A stretch of 64,000 nucleotides of DNA from Lachnospiraceae bacterium (GTDB taxonomy: Bacteria > Bacillota > Clostridia > Lachnospirales > Lachnospiraceae), in the NCBI GenBank assembly GCA_022793065.1, contig JAAWCE010000033.1, positions 1 to 64,000 on the forward strand, given 5' to 3'. Positions within the stretch are counted from its first letter, which is position 1, and each line of letters opens with the position of its first letter. Shown piece after piece: positions 48,067-58,143 of this stretch. The notes under the pieces were generated by a model. That model worked only from the letters and a program-made list of their open reading frames with translations, was not told the DNA's origin and made no database searches. A program made the position numbers and the translations under genes.

Positions 48067-50247
48067 ATGCACAGTTCGGAGGAAAGACATTCCAGGGAAG
48101 CGAGAAAAAAGGTAATCTGTGATTTGGTTCATGATTCCATTTATGTGCCCATGAAAGAAAAGGAGCTGGCGGCATTTTTGCAGGTGGCAAAGGAAGAAAG
48201 AGAAGAATTGCGTTCTATTTTGCAGGAGCTTTTGGCAGAAGGAAAGCTGATGCTTACGGTGAAGGGAAAGTATCAAAAGTCCAATGGCAAAGTACTCACA
48301 GGGACTTTTATTGCCAATGCGAAGGGATTTGGGTTTGTGGAAATTGAAGGGCGGGAAGAAGACCTTTATATTCCGGCGGATAAAATAAACGGCGCGTTCC
48401 ATAAGGATATTGTGGAAGTTGCCCTGCTGCCGGAAAATATGGGAAAGCGCCAGGAAGCCCAGGTAATTCGGATTATTGCCAGGGGAATGAGTCAGGTGGT
48501 GGGGACTTATGAATGTTCCAGGGAGACATATGGTTTTGTGATTCCTGACAACAGCAGACTTCCCCAGGATATTTTTGTGCCCAAAGAACGTTCTAAAGGC
48601 GCTGTAGGCGGGCATAAAGTTGTGGTGGAAATTACGGATTACGGTACGGGAAGAAAAGGACCTGAAGGTAAGGTGGTGGAGATTCTGGGACATATCAATG
48701 ATCCGGGAGTGGATATTATGTCCATAGTGCGGGGATATGAATTGCCCGTAGAATTTCCTGATAAGGTAATGAATCAGGCGGAACGGACCGCCCAGACCGT
48801 GTCGGAGGCCGATATGGCAGGCAGAAAGGATTTGCGGGATATGGTTATGGTCACCATAGACGGCGAGGATGCAAAAGATTTGGATGATGCGGTCAGCGTA
48901 ACTTATGATGGGAACTGCTATCGGTTGGGGGTTCATATAGCGGATGTGACCAATTACGTGCAGGAGAATTCCGCCCTTGACAGGGAAGCATTGAACAGGG
49001 GCACCAGTGTCTATTTGGTGGACAGAGTGATTCCCATGTTACCCCATGCCCTATCTAATGGGATTTGTTCTTTGAATGAGGGTGTGGACAGGTTGGCGCT
49101 GAGCTGTCTGATGACTGTGAACGAAAATGGGGAGATTACGGATTATGAAATCTGTGAATCGGTAATTCGGGTGGATAAAAGGATGTCCTATACCATGGTG
49201 AAAAAGTTACTGGAGGACCCGGAGCTGATAAAGAAAGATGAAACTTGTAAGGAATATGAAAAGCTGCTGCCTATGTTCCAGGAGATGGAGCAGCTTGCCG
49301 GTATTTTGCGGGCAAAGAGGCGGCGCAGGGGGTCCATTGATTTTGATTTCCCTGAGTGTAAAATTGTATTGGATCGTGAAGGGCAGCCGTTAGAGATTAT
49401 GCCGTATGAGCGCAATGTAGCAACAGATATTATTGAGGATTTTATGTTAGCGGCAAACGAGACGGTTGCGCAACATTTTTATTGGATGGAGTTGCCCTTT
49501 GTGTATCGGGTCCATGATGTGCCGGATGGGGAACGAATCCGGAAATTGTCCGCATTTATTCATAATTTTGGTTATTATATGAAGTCCAGACGGAGTATGG
49601 GGAAGGAAGGGCAGAAAGCGCCGGGGGAGATTCACCCCAAAGAGATACAGAAATTACTTGCGAAGGTTGCAGGCACGCCGGAGGAAGCAATGATCAGTCG
49701 TATGGCATTGAGAAGTATGAGACAGGCAAAATACAGCGTGGAATGTACGGGACATTTTGGACTGGCATGCGGTTATTATTGTCATTTTACTTCTCCCATT
49801 CGCAGATATCCTGATTTGCAGATTCATAGAATTATCAAAGAACAGTTGAGAGGAAGACTTAGGGAGGAACGAATTGCCCATTATCAAAGTATTTTGACAG
49901 AAGTGGCAAAACATTCTTCCGAGACGGAGCGACGTGCGGATGAGGCGGAGCGTGAGACCGATAAACTGAAAAAAGTGGAATATATGGAGAAACGAATCGG
50001 AGAAGTTTTTGATGGAGTGGTTTCAGGCATTACCGGCTGGGGAATTTATGTGGAGCTGCCCAATACCGTAGAGGGGTTGGTGCATGTGTCCAGGCTGCCG
50101 GGGGATTATTACTATTATAATGAAAGTGCTTGCGAAATGGTTGGAGAGGCAACGGGAAAAAGTTATAAACTGGGGATGCCGGTGAAAATTGTGGTGGATG
50201 GATGTGACCGGTTCAACAGGACCATTGATTTTGATATTGTGGAATGA
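48067..50247 (+). CDS. rnr: ribonuclease R
   Basis: This 726-residue 3'-5' exoribonuclease has an N-terminal winged-helix-like part (about 1-60), cold-shock domains (GKVLTGTFIANAKGFGFVEIE from about 77), the RNB catalytic domain from about 240 with acidic site TIDGEDAKDLDDAVSV, and a C-terminal S1 domain (IGEVFDGVVSGITGWGIYVEL). It degrades structured RNA and works with tmRNA-SmpB in clearing stalled messages, whose genes follow. ATG 48067 has no clear ribosome site. The frame stays open for 45 codons upstream (from 47932) through an A/G-rich, Lys-rich stretch without ATG, GTG or TTG. Confidence 0.95.
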   Translation: MHSSEERHSREARKKVICDLVHDSIYVPMKEKELAAFLQVAKEEREELRSILQELLAEGKLMLTVKGKYQKSNGKVLTGTFIANAKGFGFVEIEGREEDLYIPADKINGAFHKDIVEVALLPENMGKRQEAQVIRIIARGMSQVVGTYECSRETYGFVIPDNSRLPQDIFVPKERSKGAVGGHKVVVEITDYGTGRKGPEGKVVEILGHINDPGVDIMSIVRGYELPVEFPDKVMNQAERTAQTVSEADMAGRKDLRDMVMVTIDGEDAKDLDDAVSVTYDGNCYRLGVHIADVTNYVQENSALDREALNRGTSVYLVDRVIPMLPHALSNGICSLNEGVDRLALSCLMTVNENGEITDYEICESVIRVDKRMSYTMVKKLLEDPELIKKDETCKEYEKLLPMFQEMEQLAGILRAKRRRRGSIDFDFPECKIVLDREGQPLEIMPYERNVATDIIEDFMLAANETVAQHFYWMELPFVYRVHDVPDGERIRKLSAFIHNFGYYMKSRRSMGKEGQKAPGEIHPKEIQKLLAKVAGTPEEAMISRMALRSMRQAKYSVECTGHFGLACGYYCHFTSPIRRYPDLQIHRIIKEQLRGRLREERIAHYQSILTEVAKHSSETERRADEAERETDKLKKVEYMEKRIGEVFDGVVSGITGWGIYVELPNTVEGLVHVSRLPGDYYYYNESACEMVGEATGKSYKLGMPVKIVVDGCDRFNRTIDFDIVE

Positions 50248-50278
50248 TAACAGTTCAGAAATTTTTCTGAACTGTTAT
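50247..50278. terminator. hairpin between rnr and smpB
   Basis: A perfect 14-base stem ATAACAGTTCAGAA / TTCTGAACTGTTAT with a four-base loop begins at the last base of the rnr stop. No T run follows on the plus strand, so it may stabilise the rnr 3' end instead of terminating. Confidence 0.65.
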
Positions 50279-50320
50279 GTGAAACAAGCGGCGCATTTTA
50301 TTTGAAGGGAGGTGATTTTT

Positions 50321-50791
50321 ATGGAGAAAGCCAAAGAGAATGGAAAGCTGATTGCCAATAACAAAAAGGCGTTTCATGATTATTTTATTGATGAAACCTA
50401 TGAAGCAGGTGTGGCGCTGCATGGCACAGAGGTGAAATCTATGCGCATGGGCAAGTGCAGCATTAAAGAATCTTTTATCCGCATTGAAAACGGGGAAGTA
50501 TTTGTCTATGGTATGCATGTGAGTCCTTATGAAAAGGGAAATATCTTCAATAAGGACCCTTTGCGGGTGAAGAAACTATTGATGCACAAATATGAAATCC
50601 ATAAGCTTGCGGGGAAAATTGCAGAAAAAGGGTATACACTTGTCCCTTTGCAGGTATACTTTAAATACGGCAAAGTGAAGGTGGAAATTGGTTTGGCAAG
50701 AGGAAAAAAACTCTATGACAAACGGCAGGATATTGCGAAGAAAGATCAACGCCGTGAAACGGAGAGGGAATTTAAAGTAAAGAACTTATAG
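50321..50791 (+). CDS. smpB: SsrA-binding protein SmpB
   Basis: This 156-residue protein has the SmpB beta-barrel motifs [37 protein letters not shown] and [31 protein letters not shown], and ends with the basic tail [13 protein letters not shown] that enters the ribosomal mRNA channel. It delivers tmRNA, encoded 200 bases downstream, to stalled ribosomes. ATG 50321 has AAGGGAGGTG seven bases upstream, which outranks the in-frame GTG three codons earlier. Confidence 0.97.
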   Translation: MEKAKENGKLIANNKKAFHDYFIDETYEAGVALHGTEVKSMRMGKCSIKESFIRIENGEVFVYGMHVSPYEKGNIFNKDPLRVKKLLMHKYEIHKLAGKIAEKGYTLVPLQVYFKYGKVKVEIGLARGKKLYDKRQDIAKKDQRRETEREFKVKNL

Positions 50792-50925
50792 TAAAGTTTG
50801 AAAGTAAAATTTCAAATATAGAAATTAGTGCCCGCCAAAGGCGGGCATGGGAGTGTAAGTTTGAAAGTAAACTTTCGCATATTGATTGGTATGTGCGCTG
50901 AAGCGCACAGGGGGGTGTAAAAATG
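50792..50925 (+). repeat. two tandem ~65-base hairpin-bearing repeat units between smpB and ssrA
   Basis: Each unit begins GTAA(A)GTTTGAAAGTAAA and contains a small dyad (GAAAGTAAACTTTC in unit 2). Each then has a short strong hairpin (GCCCGCC-AAA-GGCGGGC in unit 1, GTGCGC-TGAA-GCGCAC in unit 2) and ends in a G-rich GTGTAA. The hairpin sequences differ but their pairing is kept. Confidence 0.7.
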
Positions 50926-50943
50926 AGAGTTTTAACAAAATGA

Positions 50944-50972
50944 TTGACAGAAGAAGGAGAAATGAATATACT
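50944..50972 (+). promoter_or_regulatory. consensus promoter of ssrA
   Basis: TTGACA and TATACT with a 17-base spacer. The expected start is about 50979, giving a short 5' leader removed when tmRNA is processed at 50991. Confidence 0.9.
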
Positions 50973-50990
50973 AGAAGTAATGAAATATTC

Positions 50991-51379
50991 GGGGTAGTAA
51001 AGGTTTCGACAGGGGTCTTGCAGCTGGAGAAGCTATCCGTTGCGACACGTTAATCGCAAACTTAAACTAAACGCTGAAGATAATACTCAGTATGCACTTG
51101 CAGCTTAGTTAAACTAAGCTGAGAGTGACGTCGCCTGCGGGCGGCTTGTCCGCTCCGGAGCACTCACACTTCGGAATCCGGGCATCGACGATGTGAGAAA
51201 CGACGTGCGTTAAGCTTTGCGCGCACGGGCGTATGATGAAGCTACCGAACTTTACAGTTTGTCAATTGACTGTGAGGGGAGGGAACAGGCCGGAGCAAGT
51301 CCGGCCGAGACAATGGACTATGATAGTAGAAGGACAGGGAATGGGCTTTTGGACACGGGTTCGACTCCCGTCTACTCCA
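50991..51379 (+). ncRNA. ssrA: transfer-messenger RNA (tmRNA)
   Basis: The 5' end GGGGTAG pairs with CTACTCC at the 3' end (one G-U) to form the acceptor stem. The 3' part has the T-arm GGTTCGACTCC. The discriminator A is at 51379 and CCA is not encoded. The tag reading frame starts at GCT 51073 and reads AEDNTQYALAA, stopping at TAG 51108. The LAA end is the usual proteolysis signal. The 389-nt length and position after smpB agree. Confidence 0.97.
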
Positions 51380-51381
51380 TG

Positions 51382-51425
51382 AAAAAGAATGTTTGAAAAT
51401 GTGATGTTTTCTACATTCTTTTTTT
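51382..51425 (+). terminator. terminator of ssrA
   Basis: AAAAAGAATGT pairs with ACATTCTTTTT, with an internal AT-rich loop, and a run of T follows. Confidence 0.88.
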
Positions 51426-51576
51426 ATGTGATATTTTGAGAAGATTGGTTCTGTGAACATAAGTTAAAAGTTTGGATCGGCGGCCAAAATAATTCTTCCT
51501 AAATTCAGAGGAGGATGATATAATAAAAAACAAAACAAAAAATTATGATTCAAAAACTAAGAGAGGCAATAGCAAT

Positions 51577-52674
51577 ATGAAATATGATTATCTGATTGTG
51601 GGCGCTGGATTGTTTGGGGCGGTATTTGCCCATGAGGCGAAGAAAAAGGGAAAAAAATGTCTGGTGGTGGAAAAAAGGAACCACATTGCCGGAAATGTAT
51701 ATTGTGAGGATATTCATGGTATTTGGGTGCACAAATATGGCGCCCATATTTTCCACACGTCCCACAAGAATATATGGGATTATGTGAATCAATTTGCGGA
51801 GTTTAACAACTATATCAATGCGCCGGTGGCAAGGTATAAAGATGAACTGTACAACCTTCCCTTTAATATGAATACTTTCAGCAAAATGTGGGGAATTGCC
51901 ACACCGAAAGAGGCAAAGGAGATAATATCCGCCCAAATAGCCCATTTGAATATCAAGGAGCCGGCGAATCTGGAGGAACAGGCTTTGTCTCTGGTGGGGC
52001 GGGATGTGTATGAGAAGCTAATCAAAGGCTATACGGAGAAGCAATGGGGACGTGATTGTAAGGAACTGCCGGCCTTTATCATTCAGCGTCTTCCCCTTCG
52101 TTTTGTCTATGACAACAATTATTTTAACGACCGCTATCAGGGAATTCCGCTGGGCGGATATACTAAGATAGTGGAGAAATTGCTGGAAGGCACCCCAGTC
52201 AGACTGAATACGGATTTTCTTGCCAACAGGCAGGAATTGGAGACAGCGGCGGAAAAAATTATTTATACAGGTATGATTGACCAATATTATGATTATAAGT
52301 TGGGGGTTCTGGAATATCGCTCCGTGCGTTTTGAGACAGAAGAGTTGGCGATGGAAAATTACCAGGGAAATGCAGTTGTAAATTATACGGATAGAGAGGT
52401 ACCGTATACACGAATTATCGAGCATAAGCATTTTGAATTTGGACAACAACCCACAACCGTCATTTCCAGGGAGTATTCCAGGGAGTGGAAGAAAGGGGAC
52501 GAGCCTTATTATCCTGTGAACAATGAGAGAAATAATGCACTTTATGAACAATATAAGGCCCTTGCAGCTCAGGAAAATAAAGTGATCTTTGGAGGACGTC
52601 TTGGGGGGTACAAGTACTATGATATGGATAAAGTAATTATATCGGCTTTGGAATTATGCCAGAGAGAATTATAG
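51577..52674 (+). CDS. glf: UDP-galactopyranose mutase
   Basis: This 365-residue flavoenzyme has the FAD-binding start YDYLIVGAGLFGAVFA, then VVEKRNHIAGNVY, YGAHIFHTS and the substrate segment YTEKQWGRDCKELP. It isomerises UDP-galactopyranose to UDP-galactofuranose, the precursor of galactofuranose in surface glycans. Length and motifs are canonical. The C-terminal part has IFGGRLGGYKYYDMDKVI, which closes the FAD site. A DUF4422-GT8 glycosyltransferase follows 56 bases later and may use the product or the same polymer. Confidence 0.96.
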   Translation: MKYDYLIVGAGLFGAVFAHEAKKKGKKCLVVEKRNHIAGNVYCEDIHGIWVHKYGAHIFHTSHKNIWDYVNQFAEFNNYINAPVARYKDELYNLPFNMNTFSKMWGIATPKEAKEIISAQIAHLNIKEPANLEEQALSLVGRDVYEKLIKGYTEKQWGRDCKELPAFIIQRLPLRFVYDNNYFNDRYQGIPLGGYTKIVEKLLEGTPVRLNTDFLANRQELETAAEKIIYTGMIDQYYDYKLGVLEYRSVRFETEELAMENYQGNAVVNYTDREVPYTRIIEHKHFEFGQQPTTVISREYSREWKKGDEPYYPVNNERNNALYEQYKALAAQENKVIFGGRLGGYKYYDMDKVIISALELCQREL

Positions 52675-52730
52675 GGTATGATGCTTTTGGAGATATGCAA
52701 GTGCTTTGGGCAAAAGCAATGCGGGAGTAA

Positions 52731-54596
52731 ATGAAATTGAAAAAGAATATAAAAATCTATATTTCATGTCATAAAGAATGTTTCTTACCTGAAAGGAGTT
52801 TTTTGTATCCTATTCAGGTGGGGGCGAAAGACGCAGCCGTGAGACTGCCCTGTATGCTTCACGACGACGAAGGGGAAAACATTTCTGCAAAAAACCCTTC
52901 ATACTGTGAGCTGACGGCACAGTATTGGGCCTGGAAAAACGATGATGCGGACTATTATGGTTTCTTTCATTACAGACGGTATATGAATTTTGGAAAAGAA
53001 TGTCTGGCACATAATTCATTTCAGGATGCAGAACTACCATTTCTAAATGAAGAAGCGCTGCAGTTGTTATCGCTTGACATAGATACGGTGGAGGAAGTGG
53101 TATCATCATATGATATCATCGCAACCACCCAGGTCAGTTTAAAGGAGTTTAAGCCGCCTGTAAAGTCCAATTATGAGCAATATGCGGCCACACCCTATCA
53201 GTATAAGGAAGATTTGGACGTCCTGCTGGAGATTGTGAAGGAGCGGCATCCTGAATATTATAAGGATGCCGTGGATTATTTACATTCCGGCTTTGGATAT
53301 TTTTGCAATATGTTTATTATGAAGCGGGAGCTGTTTCAGGAATACAGCGCATGGCTTTTTGATATCCTGGAAGAGCATGAAAAGCGTAGGGATTATGAGA
53401 ATTATGATATTCTGGGATATCGGGTAAGCGGTTATTTGGGGGAAAGGCTGTTTGGAATATGGTATTGTCATCAAAAAAAGCGTGGAATATTAAAATGCAC
53501 AGAACTTCAGAGAACTTTGTTTGCCAACACGGATCGGGTTCCAGTGGTGAAACCAGCCTTTGACAAAAATAATATTTCAATTGCGTTGGCGGCAAATGAT
53601 TATTTTATCCCCTATACGGCAATTCTATTGAAATCTATTCTTGTCCATGCAAAGGCTGAAAATAATTATGATATCCTTTTGCTGACCCAGGATGTAAAAG
53701 AGAAAAACAGGGCGCGTCTGGATGAAATGTTGGATGGGTACTCTAATTTCCGTATTCGGTATGTTGACCCGTCTTATTTCATGGGGGGAGAGTATCATTT
53801 TTATGTCAGAGGTCATTTCGGTTTGCAGACTTATTACAGACTGGTTCTTCCCCAGTTGCTGCCGGCATATAATAAGATACTCTACCTGGATTCGGACATG
53901 ATTGTGCAGACCGATGTGGCGGAGTTGTATGCAACCCAGATTGAAGGGTATCTGCTGGCCGCATGCCGGGATCCGGATACGGCGGGACAATATAATGGAT
54001 TTCAGGGATATGAAAGAGATAAGAAAAATTATATGGATCATGTTATGAAGATGCGGGAACCTTTCTCCTATTTTCAGGCAGGGACCCTGTTGCTGAATCT
54101 GGAAGAATTTCGTAAGACCTATACGTTAAAGCAGGTACTGGATTTTGCGGTGTCTCAGGAATGGCGGCTTCTGGATCAGGATATTCTCAATTGTCTCTGT
54201 CAGGGCAAAGTGAAACATGTGGATATGTCATGGAATGTGATGGTGGATTTGGAGGGCATACGGATAAGGGAAATTATCGGGCGTGCGCCTCGTTGGATGT
54301 ATCAGATGTATGTGGAAGCGCGGAAGCACCCAAAGATTATTCACTATGCGGGTTTTGAAAAACCCTGGTCTTACCCGGAAATGGACATGGGTGATATTTT
54401 CTGGAAATACGCCAGGGAGACTGTATTCTATGAAGAAATATTGTATAGAATGACACGTAATACCGTAGAAAAGTATGACAGTGAAAGGAAAAAGCGTAAG
54501 AGTATCTTTTCAAAAATAAGAATATTTCTTTTGCCATATGAGAGTAGAAGATATGTTATGATAAGGAAATTGTATTGTAAGATATTCGGAAGATAA
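52731..54596 (+). CDS. DUF4422-GT8 fused glycosyltransferase
   Basis: This 621-residue protein has two catalytic-type modules. Residues 1 to about 245 are a DUF4422 domain (IKIYISCHKE, then YCELTAQYWAWKN and YYGFFHYRRYM), a putative glycosyltransferase found in capsule clusters. From about 278 a GT8 domain follows with ISIALAANDYFIPYTAILLKSI, the metal-binding DSD (ILYLDSDMIVQTDV, near 385), and FQAGTLLLNLEEF. The C-terminal HYAGFEKPW is also typical of GT8. GT8 enzymes are retaining galactosyl/glucosyltransferases. With glf immediately upstream, a role in a galactofuranose-containing surface glycan is plausible but inferred. GGGAG precedes the ATG. Confidence 0.9.
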   Translation: MKLKKNIKIYISCHKECFLPERSFLYPIQVGAKDAAVRLPCMLHDDEGENISAKNPSYCELTAQYWAWKNDDADYYGFFHYRRYMNFGKECLAHNSFQDAELPFLNEEALQLLSLDIDTVEEVVSSYDIIATTQVSLKEFKPPVKSNYEQYAATPYQYKEDLDVLLEIVKERHPEYYKDAVDYLHSGFGYFCNMFIMKRELFQEYSAWLFDILEEHEKRRDYENYDILGYRVSGYLGERLFGIWYCHQKKRGILKCTELQRTLFANTDRVPVVKPAFDKNNISIALAANDYFIPYTAILLKSILVHAKAENNYDILLLTQDVKEKNRARLDEMLDGYSNFRIRYVDPSYFMGGEYHFYVRGHFGLQTYYRLVLPQLLPAYNKILYLDSDMIVQTDVAELYATQIEGYLLAACRDPDTAGQYNGFQGYERDKKNYMDHVMKMREPFSYFQAGTLLLNLEEFRKTYTLKQVLDFAVSQEWRLLDQDILNCLCQGKVKHVDMSWNVMVDLEGIRIREIIGRAPRWMYQMYVEARKHPKIIHYAGFEKPWSYPEMDMGDIFWKYARETVFYEEILYRMTRNTVEKYDSERKKRKSIFSKIRIFLLPYESRRYVMIRKLYCKIFGR

Positions 54597-54611
54597 ATAT
54601 GACCCCATCAT

Positions 54612-54635
54612 AAAAGGGCATTTGCATGCCCTTTT
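54612..54635. terminator. bidirectional terminator
   Basis: A perfect ten-base stem AAAAGGGCAT / ATGCCCTTTT with a four-base loop has A and T runs on both sides. It serves the glycosyltransferase transcript and the small minus-strand gene that ends at 54645. Confidence 0.88.
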
Positions 54636-54644
54636 ACGGTTGGC

Positions 54645-54866
54645 TCAGAAGGTGTACTCTTTGGATTGGTGATAGTAATAGGTCTGGAGCTGGCTTTTTA
54701 CATTGTAAGTCACAACGTAACATTCCGCCGGACACTCCTTCTCTATTTTTTCTTCCAATACATTACCGAAGGAAACGGGCTTGCGAGGCTGATTCTGCCG
54801 TTGATCCGGTGAATCGTTTTCCCGTCTTAACTTTGGCATTTTCGTAATCATCTGAACCGGATACAC
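54645..54866 (-). CDS. small conserved-looking hypothetical protein, start uncertain
   Basis: The frame encodes 73 residues from GTG 54866, with polar Pro/Arg/Gln-rich N-terminal half and a C-terminal part ending YYYHQSKEYTF. It is not recognised. In its favour, a terminator lies just downstream on the same strand and a strong AAGGAGGG (about 54904-54911 on this strand) with an AT-rich promoter-like region lies upstream. Against it, no ATG, GTG or TTG sits at proper distance from that ribosome site. The frame is open back to 54938 and the SD itself would encode Gln-Gly-Gly. It may start at a rare codon or have lost its start. Confidence 0.45.
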   Translation of the reverse strand: MYPVQMITKMPKLRRENDSPDQRQNQPRKPVSFGNVLEEKIEKECPAECYVVTYNVKSQLQTYYYHQSKEYTF

Positions 54867-55103
54867 TTTGAAATTGCTCTGAAATCCGTTTGCTGCGTTA
54901 ATCCCTCCTTGGATGCGTATTTCAACAGTGCCAATATATCAGTTCTATTTATAATATCGGCAGATGGATGGAAAAAATTAGCGAAACTGTTTCTAAAATA
55001 AATATAAAATCATACAATGTGGATTAGGGTGAGAAAATAAGAGATATAATAAGAAAAAAAGAGGATTAGAGAGGTATTGCATTTTGATTAACCATGGATG
55101 CGC

Positions 55104-55132
55104 TTGCAAAGACTAACATATGAAATTATTAT
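55104..55132 (+). promoter_or_regulatory. promoter of groES-groEL
   Basis: TTGCAA and TATTAT with a 17-base spacer lie directly upstream of the CIRCE operator. Confidence 0.75.
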
Positions 55133-55144
55133 ATGTTTTAGATA

Positions 55145-55171
55145 TTAGCACTCGAATTACAAGAGTGCTAA
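55145..55171. promoter_or_regulatory. CIRCE operator (HrcA binding site)
   Basis: A perfect TTAGCACTC-N9-GAGTGCTAA inverted repeat lies 34 bases before groES. HrcA binding here represses the operon until heat or unfolded protein titrates GroEL. Confidence 0.97.
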
Positions 55172-55205
55172 CAGCAAATTATAGGAATAATAGGAGGCAA
55201 TTATC

Positions 55206-55493
55206 ATGAAATTAGTACCTTTAGGTGACAGAGTTGTATTAAAGCAGTTAGTTGCAGAAGAAACTACAAAATCAGGCATTGTCCTTCCGGGACAGAGTAA
55301 GGAAAAACCTCAGCAGGCAGAGGTTGTAGCTGTAGGGCCGGGCGGAGTGGTAGACGGCAAGGAAATCAAAATGGAAGTGAAGGTTGGGGATAATGTCATT
55401 TATTCCAAGTATGCCGGAACTGAAGTGAAGCTGGATGAGGAAGAGTATATTATTGTAAAACAGAACGATATTCTGGCTGTGATAGACAATTAA
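55206..55493 (+). CDS. groES: co-chaperonin GroES
   Basis: This 95-residue subunit has LVPLGDRVVLKQL at the start, the mobile loop EETTKSGIVLPGQSKEK, and the roof region GDNVIYSKYAGTEVKLDEEEYIIVKQNDILAVI. Seven subunits cap the GroEL ring. AGGAGG lies eight bases before ATG. It is the first gene of the CIRCE-controlled operon, with groEL 61 bases downstream. Confidence 0.98.
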   Translation: MKLVPLGDRVVLKQLVAEETTKSGIVLPGQSKEKPQQAEVVAVGPGGVVDGKEIKMEVKVGDNVIYSKYAGTEVKLDEEEYIIVKQNDILAVIDN

Positions 55494-55551
55494 GGCATGC
55501 TTTTGTAAGGAACGATTTCTAAACTAATATCATAATAAATGGAGGCAATGA

Positions 55552-57180
<1,629 letters not shown>

Positions 57181-57269
57181 GCTGTTCCGGTATGATGGAT
57201 ACAATTTGTAGGAATTTATGTGTTTTTTGTAAATAAATTCCAATTTATATTGATAAAATATGGAATTTT

Positions 57270-57304
57270 CTGCCAGCAGGTGATACTTGCTGGCAGTTTT
57301 TTTA
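57270..57304 (+). terminator. terminator of groES-groEL
   Basis: Stem CTGCCAGCA / TGCTGGCAG with a nine-base loop is followed by eight or more T. Confidence 0.92.
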
Positions 57305-57461
57305 AGAAGTCTTTGACACAGATATAAAAATATAGTAACATTGACATGTCGGTAAAATAAAAATTCACCGATTTGTAAGTCAAAGCAACCCATGAGTACA
57401 GACATCGGAGGTCCAATGGGGCCTGATGATGTATTGTGAACTGAAAAGAGGAGGTGACAAT

Positions 57462-57833
57462 ATGGGAAAGAGCTATAAGATTACAGATGCGGAGCGGGCA
57501 GTGTTGGAAGTATTGTGGGACCGTTCCGAGCCGGTTCAAACGGCCGATTTGCTGGAGCAGATGAAAAATAAGGGCAGAGAGTGGAAAAGACAGACCTTGA
57601 ATACTTTGTTATCCCGATTGGATGATAAGGAAATTGTGAACCGGAAGCGTGGATATGTGGAAGCGGCGCTGTCAGAGGACGAGCTGCTGCAAAAGCAGAC
57701 CCAGGGAATTCTGGATAATTTTTATGGCGGAAAACTTGGAAACTTCTGTATCGCTTTGATCGGAAAAGAAAAAGTAAAGGAAGAGGATATTGCCAGACTT
57801 AACACATTGATTGATGAACTACGGGGAAAGTAG
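57462..57833 (+). CDS. BlaI/MecI/CopY-family transcriptional regulator
   Basis: This 123-residue winged-helix protein has ITDAERAVLEVLWDRSEPVQTADLLEQM and the recognition part WKRQTLNTLLSRLDDKEIVNRKRGYV, followed by a dimerisation tail (YGGKLGNFCIALIGKE). Family members repress beta-lactam or copper genes and are usually inactivated by cleavage or metal. No BlaR1-type sensor protease follows, so this is an orphan and its signal is unknown. ATG 57462 with GAGGAGGTGA is the start. A TTGACATGTC dyad at 57341-57350 in its own upstream region could be an operator. Confidence 0.88.
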   Translation: MGKSYKITDAERAVLEVLWDRSEPVQTADLLEQMKNKGREWKRQTLNTLLSRLDDKEIVNRKRGYVEAALSEDELLQKQTQGILDNFYGGKLGNFCIALIGKEKVKEEDIARLNTLIDELRGK

Positions 57834-58143
57834 AAAGGACCATGTGATAAAATATGAGACACCTGACGCTGAAGACAGTTGTTGTAAAAACTTTGTCTCA
57901 AAGACACAATTGGTGTGAAGGGCGCTTTGGAAAGTTTTTCATCCAATGTGTGGAGGGCAGAGGGATGGCAGTGGAATTGCCGGAAGGCACAATGTCGTGG
58001 ACAAGGCAGAGGGGAGCTTATAACAGTCTGGCAAGATTGTTTATAAAAGGGGATGTTACAGATGAAGAGAGGAGCTGGCACACAACAGGAATTCGTTGTT
58101 GTGATGACAGCTCCTCTTTATTGCACTGAGCTGGTGCCTCCTA
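57834..58143. other. 310-base stretch between the BlaI-type gene and the ECF S-component gene
   Basis: No convincing gene is seen. A 91-codon open frame on the plus strand (57854-58129) has a poor ribosome site, no recognisable motif, and runs through the terminator-like hairpin at its end. The stretch may hold decayed coding DNA. Confidence 0.5.
58068..58120. terminator. long branched hairpin between convergent genes
   Basis: Outer stem AGAGGAGCTG / CAGCTCCTCT encloses an inner CACAAC / GTTGTG stem and is followed by TTTATTG. It probably ends both the BlaI-type and the minus-strand ECF transcripts. Confidence 0.7.

Noticed and set aside
47917..48936. 339-codon minus-strand open frame opposite rnr
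   Set aside because: It is antisense to the RNase R cold-shock and RNB domains, and its hydrophobic/His-rich stretches reflect the complement of Lys/Glu codons.
50911..50943. Six-codon open frame with a G-rich ribosome site before ssrA
   Set aside because: It lies upstream of the ssrA promoter and is better explained as the tail of the hairpin repeat unit. Too short to support.
51242..51460. 72-codon minus-strand open frame with SWSRRESNPCP
   Set aside because: This peptide arises from reading the antisense of the tmRNA T-arm/acceptor end, a well-known annotation artefact.
57854..58129. 91-codon plus-strand frame after the BlaI-type gene
   Set aside because: Weak ribosome site, no motif, and it reads through the bidirectional terminator hairpin at 58068-58120. 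The usual BlaR1 partner is not present.
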